DNA of 64,000 nucleotides from Dryococelus australis (GCA_029891345.1 CM057000.1:128005338-128069337), one strand, 5' to 3'. Shown: positions 11,304-24,560, counted from the stretch's first letter. Translations and numbers: made by a program. The notes: generated from the letters alone by a model not told the origin.

Positions 11304-12775
11304 ATAATTGGCACTCTATTTAATTCGCCCTTATTTTAGTTATCCTACCGCAGTCGTTTGGGGAATATCAACAAGATGTACGATTTTTTTTTGTCCTGAA
11401 ATACACTGTTAAGAGTGTGATTTTGCAATACTGCTTACATTACGGGTTCGTGCAACTTCTCTCAAATTGTGCGAACAGTAGAACTGAAATACAGAGCCAG
11501 GTGAACAATGTTTACGCCGATGCACACGCCAAGTATGGTAATAGCAACAACAAATTGTTAGCGAATTACAGCCAAATGTGTGCTGTGGTCCAGAAACACA
11601 ATCACAGATGTGGAGTGTGCAAAAAAACACAATCACAGATGTGGAGTGTGCAAAACTACACAAACTTGGATTATTATACCTGGGGTAGTGAAAAATACAT
11701 TTGTTTAATTTTCCCGCGCCCATAATAATTTTATTCAGTTTTAAGTGGGGAAAAAAAAGAGAACATGGCTTTCGGTCGGTTAAATTAGTTAATAAACAAT
11801 CAGCCCATTTCTGGTTTTAAACTATGCTTTATGAGTTTTATTTATATATTTGTTTCTGTAGACGATATTATCGATGCTTGCTTTTTTGTAAATTTTAAAA
11901 TTGCCTGTAATATATTTCAGTTACTTTGCTTTTACAGTAAGCCTATCATTCCAATATAATTGCGGTAATGGGTGTAAACTACTCAAATTTTTTAAAAAGT
12001 AAATACTTCTGAATCTTAATTTGAGTAACAATTTCCAGTGACAGAGTAGAACTAGCTTATAATGAATGGAGTTTTACAGCTAAGTGCTTTTAGGGAACTC
12101 AATCTATTGCAAACTTTGTGTTTCAATTTTTGTATGCTATTACATCAAAGTTGGAGACAGACATGAACTTCCTTCGTTCTCCTGGAGAAACTCAATAGGG
12201 GAGTCTGTCTGACAGAGGGCAAGTAGTGAAGGAATCACACAAGGCAGGGTAAAGGATAGAGTTTGCTCAAGTTATTCAGCGGCGTCCACTGTGAATAAGC
12301 AAGGAAGTGAGAGATGTATCTTAACGGGGTTACTGACCTGTCTTCATTTTGCTTCTGGTGGTTGAAACGGCACTTGTCATTAACGTTCTGTATTATATTA
12401 TTAACTTCGTTCAAACACTACAAAAATTTATCATTCGCGAATTTTATACGAATATTATGTATTACTCGAAATATGAAAATTGATGCTGAAGTAAAACTGT
12501 GCCTGTGATAAGTGGATTTTCATAAAAATGCCAGAGTTAGGTGTTCAGCTATCGTTGGTTAGTACGCTTAGCATTTGAGAGGTCTCCGATTCCGCAAGCC
12601 AGCCAATTATATTAAAACAGTTTTCGGGAATTCTCCTCGCGCTACGAGCACAGAAAAACGCTTACTACGGAGTCTGGTTCCTACGGCCACCAGAGTTTCG
12701 GAACTAAGTCGTATATATACTTGTGGAAATACCTTCAAGAACACTTGGTAGGCATACACGTGTATCAGCCCCAAA
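11304..12775. other. No recognised gene; short tandem duplication
   Basis: A 31-bp unit is duplicated at about 11596-11657 (ACACAATCACAGATGTGG start). The rest is AT-rich with no coding homology. Confidence 0.4.
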
Positions 12776-12950
12776 GTGAGTGAAGGGTGAAATATTTTTT
12801 GGACGGCTCTTAATATCTAGGTCTTGAGAGCCGATGAGGGTGATTGAGGTGAGTATGGAGCTGCGCGGGAATGAAGGGGTGGGGGAAACGGGAGATCCTC
12901 GAGAAAACCCGTCGACCAACGTCATCGTACATGCGAAAATCCGAGGCCCC
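12776..12950 (-). mobile_element. SINE1 copy b, truncated
   Basis: Minus-strand copy carrying the conserved body (TCTTGAGAGCC and CGAGAAAACCCG blocks) but without the tRNA-like head, so it is 5'-truncated near 12950. Confidence 0.8.
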
Positions 12951-13231
12951 AAAGGTGGTACACAAGAAGGTGGTATGTGGGATTGATCAAAACATGAAGT
13001 CCGTGGGGGAATCCAGAGCATTAAATGCAACATACAAAGTAGACGCCTTAATAAGGGGTGAAACAACCCCGAACGACCACACATGTAACACTTCTGGCAT
13101 GTAACTTTTCGTGCAATTGCAGAATGTCTCTCTGTGGTACGGTATAACATGCTCGTACTTCTTAGCGTAGCTAGTCGATGGTCATTGCCGTCCATTATAT
13201 CTCTCACATGCTCTGAGAGAAAATCGAACAA

Positions 13232-13884
13232 AGTATTTGTTTGTATAGGGCCATATGTTTTATATATATATATATATATTACCTACCAAAATATATTGTT
13301 GAGCAAACAAAACTTGAAAAGCAACAAAATTTCTTTTGTTCGTCTAACAAAATATGTTTGAATAAACACTATCTCTGTGTTGGCCAAAAATAATTAGACT
13401 GTTAACTAAATATTTGGTTGAATCATGTGCATATATTTGTTTGGCCATTCGACTGCCTTAGTTCGAAAATAAAGCTGTTGTGTTTGTATTTTTTGAGACA
13501 ATTAGGTTAGTAACCGTGTTGATTAGTGAATTTATTTATTGATGCTTAACAATTGTATAAACACATTAACAAAACAACGCAACGAGAGACTGGCAAGTAA
13601 CACTGTAAAACTTGAAATATTTGTTTGCACACATTGCCCAATATTTACAGTATATCTATTTAAAAGCTTTGGGCGTCATCATTTGTCACATTAGCTGGGA
13701 TTACTAAGGCGTAGCGCTTGGACGCGGTGATCTAGGTTCGAAACTTGTAAATTTTTTAAATCGTCCCAAACTGTTTAATGTACGCATAGTCAAACAAATC
13801 TTTAGTTGCACCAAACAAACCTTACAGTTTGGGGCAACCAAATGATGAGCAAAGTTTTTCTTTTCCCCTATACAAACAAATAAT
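13232..13884. mobile_element. Possible foldback/MITE element
   Basis: TATTTGTTTGTATAGGG at about 13233-13249 recurs inverted as CCCTATACAAACAAATA at about 13866-13882. The span contains many short TTTGTTTGG/CCAAACAAA motifs and a tRNA-like stretch near 13695-13745 (GTAGCGCTTGG, then GGTTCGAAAC). The right side continues with further CCAAAC motifs, so true ends may lie further out. No second copy is visible. Confidence 0.35.
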
Positions 13885-13899
13885 TTGGTAGCACCAAAC

Positions 13900-14700
13900 A
13901 AATATGGTTTGGTTCAACAAAATCTTTTTCTCACTGTGTTCGATAGTGTTGTGGTCCAGAGATCTGGCACGCTAGGGCAGCATGCGTACATTGTATACAT
14001 CACGTCGTGTTTCCCTAGTGACATGTGACGCGCGTCATCGTACTAGAAAATTGATTCGTGCAGTGCGTCGTGTTATGGTCGGGGGTCAGGATTGACGACG
14101 TCACTGATGTATGACGCACTCGTCGTGATCCGCTGAACGAAAGCCAGAGCCCATCGGGATATGTAGCTTATGGCGCCCGAAACAATAATCCCAGGTATGG
14201 GTCCTGCATGGCTAGTGAAAATACGCGACGATTGTTCCGCTCACTCTCGCATCTTCTAAAGCTGGAGTCACAACACCTCGACGAATCCGACACGACGTGA
14301 CGCCACTGTGACGCCAACCCGACAAAATTGGGGCCCCGACAGCCCAAAAATAGTAGGTTCTATTCCTACTTTCCGTCGTGTCGGGCTCGTCGAAGCGCGC
14401 AATAAATGTAAATACAACATTATAAAACAAAATTTCGTGAACATTTCCCTACTGCAGTAAATAGTAAACTAACTTGCCGCCAAAATAAAGTTCCTGCTTG
14501 TTTTTAAATACATTCTTTTCTTGTGTACATTCAGAAATTTCAAAATCCAAATAATAAATCGCTTTATCGTGAGCTTTAAAAAGTAAATATTGGATATTAA
14601 TAGAATAACTTGCCGTTTTAGGATTTTCCAACAGCCGACTAACTCACTTGTCGGGAAGATTTCGTCGTGGTATTGTGAACACTGAAACAATATAATGTGA
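13900..14700. repeat. CGTCGTGTCGG-rich region with inverted motifs
   Basis: Relatively GC-rich. CGTCGTGTCGG-type motifs occur near 14289 (minus), 14375 (plus) and 14718 (plus). A longer block (CGTCGTGTCGG ... GTGACTCCAGCTT) on the minus strand at about 14240-14300 recurs on the plus strand at 14718-14770. This may be an inverted repeat pair abutting the Tc1 remnant. No coding homology. Confidence 0.3.
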
Positions 14701-14734
14701 AATTCCGTCGAGCTCTGACGTCGTGTCGGTGTGT

Positions 14735-15480
14735 CGTATCGTGTTCGTTGGGATATTGCGACTCCAGCTTAACGCTAACACGGCCATCACTTCGTCCAAG
14801 GCAGAGACGACTCGTATCACTGACTACCCCTGCTCTCCATTCACCTGGGTAACACAGTCTCCCGACGCCACCACAGGCGTTCACGACGATGAGCACGTGT
14901 CAGGTGTAAACGAGCCAGAGGAACACGAGAACGTACACCATCCCTACAACAATCGATTGTTTATTGTTCGCGCAGACAGATGGAGGCACGGTCGCTCTGC
15001 GATTGCTGTTCCGCCAGTCAAGGTGGCCCGCACGATCGTTGTCAGGCGCCCAAGAGTACAGCGAGGTGGCGCTGGTGGGGGCAACGAGGGTGTGGGAACC
15101 CTCCTTCACGTATCTTCCCCTCCATCGATGGGCAACTGACACGTCGTGCCCCAGGTGAGTGGCGACTCTACACTAAGTCCAGCCACCCTCTCGAAGTCCA
15201 ACTTTATGGCTACACTCAGTCACTTAACTGTTCTGTTGGCGCTTGATGCCGTCTTCCAGGCATTGCATGCAAACTCTGTGATATACATGAAATGGAATTG
15301 CGCAGACAACTGCACTCGTCGTGTTATCAGACGACACTTTGTGTAGGCTTGTGGTGATCTCCCACATACGATAAGAGTGCCTGGTACATACGAACTGTTT
15401 GTGGTGTAAAACCCGTTTGGATTGGACGATGTTTGCCATGCGTTCCTCAATGTATTTACACCAGTTTATTATTTTGCCCT
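14735..15480 (-). pseudogene. Tc1-like transposase remnant, copy A
   Basis: Minus-strand remnant in three parts. About 15215-15480 is a leader segment that matches 30318-30600. About 14960-15210 is the N-terminal DNA-binding part, with a GLREGGW helix-turn-helix signature, then a segment typical of Tc1 HTH domains. About 14735-14896 holds the first catalytic block, with SDTSRLCLGRSDGRV in the place of the usual SDE-RF...GR-DGRV. The rest of the DDE domain and the middle linker are missing, and frames are broken. An intact protein would cut and paste DNA at TA sites. Shared decay of the leader and HTH with copy B shows they derive from one family. Confidence 0.65.
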
Positions 15481-15489
15481 CGGTCTTAC

Positions 15490-18400
15490 GAGTAACCGAC
15501 ATTGAACTAGCGAAGCAGTCTCGGATCTTGTATGGTTGCTGGGATTACTTTAAGTTTACTAAAACTCACACACGGTGAGTATATAACCCGAGTGAGAGAA
15601 ACCATCTGAGAGTCGAATGCAATCCCTCGGCTCAGAATGGCTTTTAGCAATAGTTCACGGGCATGAGAAAATATATTTTGAGAGACTCGTGTTAGTCCCA
15701 CACTAATCACAGTTCTGATGAGTAGGCTACGTAAAGTGCAAAGCAATAAAAATAAGTAAAACTTTCGGGCTTTGTTTAATACTCTCTCTAACTGCAACGC
15801 ATTGATGTAACATGTGGGTGTAAAATTATGCGAATGTGAAAGGAGTCTCACAAAATAATGTTCGGAACACAGGCTTTCTGTGTATTCTATCTCGTTCATG
15901 AGCCAAATATTAAGCGATTATATTATATTTTTAATTGATTTAATTTAATAGTTAAAAGTGTTACAATCAGAATTAGTGGTAGTGTATTATTATCCATGGC
16001 ATAATTTGAATAGTTTTATGGCGATTTCTCCAGAATTTCAAGCAATCTAACCACTCCTAAATATCGGTATTCAGTTTTTTTTTTTCGACTGACTTACCAC
16101 CACTCTGAGAGATGTGACACAGTGGGGTTAGTGTGTCTGGTTTTAATGTTCAAAAACCAGTAATTCCAAGTTATCAAGGGCAGTGATAGTATATTTTGCA
16201 CAGCAATAACATTTTTTAAAAAATCTGCACATAAATGTAGAAATTTTACTATATTATTATTTATGGTTTTCATTGTTAACAAATTCGCATAACTCAAACA
16301 ATTGCGAAATATTAAGAACCAAATTTGGAAGCAATTATGTTGTCAGAATAATTTAAAAAAAAACTTCCTATACTTATGTAAATTAGTCATAGTCAACCAT
16401 TTATATAGAATTATTATGGATAAACATTGTGGACAGTTGAAAAGTTACAAGCTCTGCCAGATCTGAAATTGTTAAAAATAATTATGCAAAGCAGATACAG
16501 TACTAAGTTAAATAAAGCAGAGACCTACTAATTAAAAGAAAATATATGTGTATTGTTAAAGATAAATCCGCATTTGTTGAGTTCTTGTTTAAAAAATCAC
16601 CAACATTTTACTATTCAGTGAATTTTTTTTTTTGTATTCGTGTAGAAAGTAAGTAAATTTTGTAAGATTTACTTACATTCACCAACATACAAAGTTTGCA
16701 CAACAGAAAGGTACCGCAGGTTTGAAACGAATCTTTCTACGTGTGAAAATACAGGTCAAAGATGTGAATGCAATATAGTTGTATGAAGATAACCTTCAAC
16801 CGACCAAAATTCAGAAGAATGGATCGCATCGCACTTTGATATACGCGTCAATGCGATCGAGTATGAAATTTAACAAATGTTACATTTTATCTTCCTGCCG
16901 ATTTAGTCACCGGTGCTGCAAATTGTGATCCAATTCATAAACGTTCCATCTGATACTGCAGATGTTTGATGGGCGACAATCATGTGACAGGATAAGCCCC
17001 AGGGGGTGTTGAAATGTCACGTTAACAGCGCCAGGAAACGAGATATGCAAGCGAGAGATATCTTGATGTAAACTGGTTCCCGATTAATCAGCAAGGAACG
17101 GCGGCAGCACAAAGGACAGCAGGATTTACTAACTCAAAGCTGCGCACTTAGTTACTCTCGTATCATCGCCATGTTTGGGATAAAATTAGTTACTGTTACC
17201 AAATATACTTGAAGCGTATATTTGTTTACGTTGAACAATCTTGTTCATACAAAAAAAACTCTAATTGATCCTAATATTTTAAATACGTTTCCTAGAACCA
17301 AACGATGTAATTAAAAATGGCGTGTCAGGCCGGAAACCTATTTGGTTGTTCCTACATCAGCACGTATATTTAGTACACAAAATGCTTTCACGAAATCGTG
17401 ACCAACTATTCATAGGGTTTTCGAATAGATCATTAGATTCAGGTCACTAGTGTCTTTAAAATTAAGGCAGTAATTATCTGGCTGGAATAAACTAAATTTT
17501 TTAATACTACCAATTTAGTAAATAGCTGAATAAAATAGATCCACTGTGGGCTTTTATTTGTTAAGCTGCCCTCTACTATTATCAAGTTATTTGTGAATCT
17601 TTGTTCGAAAATACGCCTCGGGTATTCGTATACAATTTATGTCATAGGTAGTAAATCTGAAGTGTCTTTCTATATGGTTGTTGAAACGTAATGTTGGTAT
17701 TAACAATCTCGAGGACATCATTTCTCATGAAAACGATATGTGTGTACACGTGTTAGAAGTTTACTGCTAGTTGGAAATATATTAATTGAATATTAACGTG
17801 GTATTAGTAGGTTCATTAGAAATTATTAGACTTCCAACATAAAGCTCCGAATTTTAATTTCGGTTGTAACGTAGACACATTGTAATATTTTCTAATTGCA
17901 TACTGTGACTCAAAATAATGCTAAACATAACTGAAATTATTATTTTACATAAAGACTATGAAAAAAAAATAGTCAAGCAGTCCTTTCTTTGCAAAAAATT
18001 GATAGTCTCGAGCAAACAAATTGCTTTCGTTTGTGTGAAACCACAGAGTACGCATACGCAATTACACATATTATTAAAAAATATATCAATGGGTAATATC
18101 AGCAACATTATTATTTGGTACTATTTAAAATACAACAGTATTTTGTTCGCAGGAACAAATATTGTCCGTCCCAAGCATTTCGTTCTTGTAGTACAGTGGT
18201 GAACGAGGTTCGTATGCGACAGTTTGCAGGACATCGCCCTTGAAGCAACAAACGTGTGCTACTACTAACTGACACAGGGACTAACGTTGCTCGTCCCCGG
18301 TCCTCCATAAACACTGGCACGGTGGTGGCAGTCATCCGTGCATCAAATAAAGCCGTGGCTAGTAGAGGACTGCAGAATTCGCGTTATTATTTGGAGACAC

Positions 18401-18770
18401 GTTAAACACGTGTACCTACGTTTGTCATTGGAGCATGATGTACCTGACACGTCCCTGGGTAAAGAGATGGACACTTCACAAGTGTGCGCCCCAATCACGT
18501 GCAAATTCAGTCAGAAATGACGCCGGCTCCATTGAAGACCCTTCTGCGAAGTTTAGCCTGATGCCGAATAGTAACGCGAATCTAGCATGTCTCTTGGTGA
18601 TTAGTCGCCTGTCTGCGGCATTTCACTGCTGTCGCCGGTGAACGAAGGCGACGATGTTGACGTGTCAACGACAAAACACTGAAAGTTCTCAGGGATCTTG
18701 TTTTTGTCTGTAGTGGTGTCTTCAAGTCTTGTGGTGTAGTGAAATCTCAGTTTCTTCGGACGTTTTAAAA
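15490..18770. other. AT-rich DNA, nothing recognised
   Basis: No homology in either strand. A 130-residue minus frame (15507-15899) and a 94-residue plus frame (17918-18202) look like chance frames without domain signals. The segment 16900-17130 is less AT-rich but not interpretable by eye. Confidence 0.4.
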
Positions 18771-19175
18771 CAAACCTTGGAAAAATCTCCTCATGTATTA
18801 CGTATTTAGTTATTTCCTCAATATGCCGTGTATCAAGCGTTTTATATCTCTGTAAACACAGACGTATCTTATTTTTCGTTAAATTGAAGTGTTACCTATA
18901 TTTTATTTGTACATTATAATATTTATTTTATAATAAACACGAATAAAAACAGTGAGAAAAAATCTGGGTTGGTAGCGCCTAGTAATAAATAGTTCTCATG
19001 CAAAATAATATTACAACTGGGTGCGCAGGAAAGTGGGGCGTTGTCCTATGGTGCAATTTTCCAGACTTAGTTAAGCTTAGTTTGCACGAGGCGGAGGAAT
19101 ATCCTGGAAGTAGAACCTTAGCAATGCTTCAAGAAAAGTGCGAAGTAACCGTGAATGGATTAAAGAGGTTACGGT
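18771..19175 (+). repeat. Dispersed repeat R5, copy a
   Basis: First of two tandem copies 664 bp apart. Shared landmarks are CGTTAAATTGAAGTGTTAC, GCCTAGTAATAAATAGTTCT (18977) and GGAATATCCTGGAAGTAGAAC. A 113-residue frame across it (18998-19339) is not conserved in the other copies, so I do not treat it as coding. Element class unknown. Confidence 0.6.
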
Positions 19176-19433
19176 GCTCTAATGACAATTGCCACTTCCG
19201 CTCGATGTTAGGCAAGGAAATCGCTAGGTCCCTTAGAGCATATGTTAGAAATAATTTGTCCTTCCTTCTGGCGGCCTGTCGAGGTCTTTCATTATTGCTC
19301 TGCTTTTCAAGGGTACCTTTAGATGTCCCCTACTTTTAGCACAAATATGAAGTGCGACCGGAGCAAGTAACATGCGAATGGGCACGCTATCCTTCGTATA
19401 GACTTTTCGAAGTTTGTTCACACTTTGTTGGAT

Positions 19434-19835
19434 CAAACCTTTGAAAAATCACCCCACGTATGACGTGTTGGATTATTTTCTAAATATATCACGCATCACA
19501 AACATTTTGTACTTCTGTTATCATTAAAGTATCATAAGTTCGGTTAAACTGAACTTTTACTTACAATTTTTCAATAAATTAAAAAACTACAGTTTTAATT
19601 AATATGAATATAAACAAAGAGAAAATAGGTGTGTTGGTAATGCCTGATACTAAATAGTTCTTACGTAAAATATTATTACACTGGGTGCGTTCGAATATGG
19701 TCGTTGTCTCTTCGGCGCAATTTTGTAGTCTCGGCTACGCTTAGTCCGCATGACGTGAAGGAATATCCTAAATTAGAACTTTAGTGGGTCTTCAGAAAAG
19801 TTGGAAGTAACTGTGAATGGACTATATCTACCGCG
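19434..19835 (+). repeat. Dispersed repeat R5, copy b
   Basis: Diverged tandem partner of copy a (GCCTGATACTAAATAGTTCT at 19641; GGAATATCCTAAATTAGAAC). The 258 bp between the copies shows only faint resemblance to the sequence upstream of copy a. Confidence 0.6.
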
Positions 19836-19889
19836 ACCTTCCCAAATGCTACGCCAGTCGTTCGTACGGGTGTCTCGTACGCCGTGTCG

Positions 19890-20045
19890 GCGTGCGTGAT
19901 AAGACTATCAAAATAATGGGAATATTATCTCACAAATGTAAGGTAATATTCGCAAGCTTGCGTGGTAAACATAATTTTGCTCACAGGTAAGGTAAAATGA
20001 CCGCGCTCTGGAGTAAAATTCACGTACGTGGTAGCGGAATATCCG
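19890..20045 (+). repeat. Repeat R7, copy a
   Basis: Matches 31935-32070 in the same orientation (GTAAGGTAATATTCGCAAG; CTCTGGAGTAAAATTCACG). The CTCTGGAGTAAA core is also present in A1 (about 3919) and A2 (about 9187). Confidence 0.6.
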
Positions 20046-23000
20046 ACGCACGGAAGGGAAAATCTACCTTACGACGCGTGTATCTCTTCGGCATTGTCTC
20101 GACAGCTAAGTGGAAGGACGGGCGGTAGAAACCACTCTCTAATTCGCTAATATTCTCCGATGCCGTCGCGCTCTCGTCGCGGTGTGATGAATAGCGGATC
20201 GGCCTGTCGTGAGAGAGGGCCATGGTTTGCGCCCAGTTACCAGCAAGCGTCGACGATTTTAGAGTTGAGGTTTCATTTACCATTAGTTAGAGAATTATAC
20301 TTAATAAAAAAATTAACAATACTAATACTCCAGAGTATTTCTTAATACCACTGTGTTATACAATATAGTTAATTTCCCTTACTGGCATGGGATTCCCCCC
20401 CCCCCCCCGCCCCCCCATCCAGATTTGCCAAGTACTTTTTCCGTACGATTAGGGAATAGTACTATGCTTGTTATGTATATTTACTCTACATTTAAGAGGT
20501 AATTTTACCTTACATGTAGAGGTACATAGCTGTCCTTACATGTAAGGGGATTTTACACCAAATAATTGCTGCAGCGTACTCATGCCTGCCAGATATCGTG
20601 TCATATTGCACGCGCTTTTCTAAGAACTGTTTACATATGTCACGCAGCTATGTATCGGGCGACATATAACAGTAAGATAATTCACTTCAGGCGTAAAGTA
20701 GTCATAAAAATGGCACTCATGAAATATTACCTTAATTAATGAAATAGGCTTATATTGATAATTACTCAGTGCATTCTTTATTTTGTACATCCCTGTGGAG
20801 CTAATAAATTTGCTATTCCATATACGTTGAATTCAATTTTAACACATGCAAGTTATTTTCGGCGATATTTATATGAAAATCCAAAGCAACGTAAAATAGT
20901 TTGGTTTTACAGAATCAAGCTTGTGGCTCAAACAAAATGTCAGATTATAGATTAAGTTGATTGCCATTAAATAACGCATTAAATTCTTTACTTAAATTCT
21001 TTAGAACTTTCATTGCGTCGCAAATTGTTCAAGTTTAATTCATGTACGAATACGAAAGCTAAATTAATTTACAGCGATGTCTACAAACAAATGCCCTGCA
21101 AAAGCTCTTTTACAAGGCCTGCATGATTTGACAGAACTAACACTGTTGACCTTTGACAGTACAAATACGTATATTTTATTTACGTGACAAGTTCACAAAG
21201 GACAGACACACAAGCTGTATTTGAAGGACAGCACTCAGATTTCTCATTTTGTGTCATGATTTATCCACGAAGTTTTGATGTAGAAAAATGTATAATATTT
21301 GCTTCTGAAGTTTCTTATCTTGAATATTTCATGATTCCATGAACATATTGAGTTCAGTACTAGCACATCTTTCGTTCTTCCTTCATCCACGCATGCGTGT
21401 AATTTTGATGTCCACTTTTGGCATATTCGATCTAGCATATCATTTCCCAGGGAAGAGTTCTGAGGACTCGTTTAAATACTGTGACTCAGATCAAACCTCT
21501 TTCAGTTGATCTTCTTCATTATTCTTGTTTATATGTCTGGAAAATGTGTTTTTTGGTTATTTGAAACATGTTGGACACTATTTGTGGTATTTGGCATTAT
21601 AATTTATTAATATATGGAGAAAGTTTTCAATTTTTATATGATGCAAGGTGCTACTCGTCTAAGCAGAGTAGTGTAAATTTTTTTTTGAGGATACTTCTTC
21701 TTTTTCTTTGTGAGTAACTGGTAAGATGTCTACTTACATGTTGGCAAGTAACATATTAGCCGTACTTCATTCCTGATTTCATAAAGCTTTTACCAAGTTG
21801 TTTGATTTTGACGCAATTGAAAGCTTATTTTATATTTTTTCTAAAATAAATAGATACAAATAACGATAAATATTCTGTTCATAAAATAACATGAAATAGC
21901 AGAAGACTGCCATTTCATAAATAAGTAAAATAAAAAATAAAAAAACATGAAAAAGGCATGGCAATACGTGATAGTGGACGGGATACGGAATATGAACATT
22001 AAAAATCTACCAAAATATAATGTTTTATAAAGTTTTTTCCCCACCGTTCAAACATAATCCATATATTGATGTCCAGCAATACAACTTCCTAGTAAATATT
22101 AAATTAAAATGAATAAATACACAGCAAAGATTTTTTTCAAAAAATTATTTTTATTGTTGATTAAAAATATTTATATTTTAATTATAAAATTACCTTTACC
22201 AACAGAATGAAAAACTAAATCTACTGAGTAAGTAGAAAACTATTTTCCGCGGCTAAAAATATATTTAGGTGCAGAAAGAAACAGCTGACACATAACTTCC
22301 GTCTGCGACAGACATTTGTATGCAAAGTCAATTAAATCAACACTACACGAACTATCACAACCGACAAAAGTCGTGCTGTTTCATCATTTGCTTACAAATA
22401 AGTCGTGCACGCATTTTAAAATCCGTTTTCGTATAAAAATAGGTTTAAAAATTATATGAAAATTATTGGCAATAAATTTCTGAGCTCTTCACACAAATAC
22501 CACTGCAGCTGTCACACATAAATTAAAAGCGTATAATATTTTGAGTGGCATTTGATACACTTAAAATTACATACGAGATTTGAAATTATCATTAAATCTA
22601 AGATTAGTAAGAAATGTGGTACTAAAAATAGCGTTTTGGGGCTGTCAATTTTGATGAAAGACACAGCAAAATTTAAGTCCAGAAAAAGTGTTTCTCGGTG
22701 AATGTCAACGATCATTATTAATGTATACTAAACACAAAATTTCAAACGAGTATTTGGAAGTGGAAGTTATGCATTTTCATTGGGTAACAAGAACAGTGAT
22801 GATAACTTCCTCGACCGACCCAAGTGTACGCAAAATATCACGACATTTTAGTCGTTTATGTATCATCCGTCAATGTGTCTATTTGTCACACATTACGGGT
22901 ACATGGTTATACAAGGCGGGGAATTTTTCGCAGCGGTATAGACAAATATTTATGATTAAATTGCTTGCTCAGATTTATACGAGTATGCTATTATTTGCAT

Positions 23001-23160
23001 CAGATTTTTGTGTGAGTATCCGTAAGCATATGGTGATGTACGTTGGTATTTCGTACACCATTCTTTATTCTTTCAAAACTAAGGTCATATCATAAAAATA
23101 TCCAGAGAATAAAGAATTATCCACAACAGACGAATGTAGTTATGAAAGACCGCCACAGGC
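20046..23160. other. AT-rich DNA; poly-C tract
   Basis: A C14 run at 20395-20408 is followed by G and C7. Around 20480-20560, TAAGGTAAAATT-like motifs echo R7. A 135-residue plus frame at 22688-23095 has no recognisable domain and is not called. The rest shows nothing. Confidence 0.35.
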
Positions 23161-23170
23161 AATATTACAA

Positions 23171-23420
23171 GTGAGTGAAGAGATTTGGGAGGCTCTTAGC
23201 AGCGAGGTCTTGAGAGCCGGTGGGGGTGATTGACGTGAGTATGGAGCGGCGCCGGAATGAAAGGGCGGAGGAACGGGATATCCCCGAGAAAACCCGCTAA
23301 CCAACGGTATCGTCCGGCACGATTGCCACATGCGAAAATCCGGTGTCCCGCAGGGGGGGGGGGGGGATTGAAACCGGTTCGCCTTGGTGGCAGGCTAACC
23401 GCTTAGTCACCGTGGCCCCT
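23171..23420 (-). mobile_element. SINE1 copy c with target-site duplication
   Basis: Near full-length minus-strand copy. AATATTACAAGTGA occurs at 23161-23174 and again at 23424-23437, a 14-bp target-site duplication (partly overlapping the SINE 3' end GTGAGTGAA). This shows LINE-type integration. A G14 run at 23353-23366 lies between the body and the tRNA head. Confidence 0.9.
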
Positions 23421-23437
23421 GGTAATATTACAAGTGA

Positions 23438-23984
23438 CTTCATTTTGACTGGCTAAGCCATGTAGAACTATCACCCGAGCGTGCAACACCGTTAAATACA
23501 TGTTAAGATGAACGGCCATAGGCCGATGCTCTATGCAGAGTAGTATGTGTAGGTGTAGATTGTAGAGTGCGTGGCATGCATCGTCAACACATCTAACATA
23601 GGTACAAACAGTTGACAGAGATTGAGAGAGGGCGACTCGCTGGATTACGTCAGGCAAGGAGGTCGTTCTGTCGGGTAGTCACCTGAATCGTCGGGACCGA
23701 ACGACAGAACCCATAACTATACAGAGACGAAACAGTTCCTCGCAGCGCGAACTCCAGTCGTACTCGCCACCAGAACAGTGCTACTATCCAGCGACGTGTC
23801 GGGACGACGTTTGCCTTGTGACTTACTCGCCAGGAGGTAGCCTACCCAAAAGGGAATCTTCCTCAGAACGCAGTAGCCAATCAGAAACAAGGCCCGAACC
23901 TAGATACTCGCGTGACCAGCCAGTGATTCTATACGGCAACATCAAAGCAACCGTCACGCCATTTTGTATCTATAAATATACATT
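23438..23984. other. No recognised gene
   Basis: Mixed composition. The frame at 23818-24060 runs into R5 and is not conserved with its other copies. Confidence 0.3.
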
Positions 23985-24560
23985 CAGGGTTACTTCAGCC
24001 TTTCCTGAAGCCCTGCTAAAGTTCTACTTCCAGGATATTCCTTCGCCTCGTGCAAACTAAGCTGAACGAAGTCTAGAAAATCACACCAAAGGATAACGCA
24101 CTGAATTCGTGCTCACTCGGTTCTAATTTTATTTCGCATGAGAAATATTTCTCACTAGGCGCTACCAACACACATATTTTCTCACTCTTTTTGTTCATGG
24201 GGCCGCGGTGGCTGAGCGATTAGCACGCTCGCCTCCTACCGTGGTGAACCGGACTCAATCCCCGGCCGGGTCACCGGATTTTCGCAAGTAGGAATCGTGC
24301 CGGACAATGCCGTTGGTCGGCGGGTTTTCTCGGGGATCTCCCGTTTCCCCCGTCCCATATTCACTTCAATCGCCCACGTCGGCTCTCAAGATCTCGCTGT
24401 TAAGAGCCGTCCAAATCTATTCATTCACTCACACTCTTTTTGTTCATATTTATTATAAATGTAATATTATAATATATGAATTAAATTAATGTGAAACTTC
24501 AATTTAACGAAAAATAAGTTACTTCTATGTGAAGAGAGGTATAAAGCTAGGAAAATGTGT
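23985..24560 (-). repeat. Repeat R5, copy c, split by SINE1
   Basis: Minus-strand R5: 23985-24198 corresponds to the 3' half of copy a, and 24448-24560 continues with the adjoining 5' part (CGTTAAATTGAA in reverse complement). SINE1 copy d sits exactly between them, so R5 was present before that SINE inserted. Confidence 0.65.
24199..24431 (+). mobile_element. SINE1 copy d with 16-bp duplication
   Basis: CACTCTTTTTGTTCAT at 24183-24198 is repeated exactly at 24432-24447. The head is GGGGCCGCGGTGGCTGAGCG and the B-box-like part is GGACTCAATCCCCGG. It inserted into R5 copy c. Confidence 0.92.
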
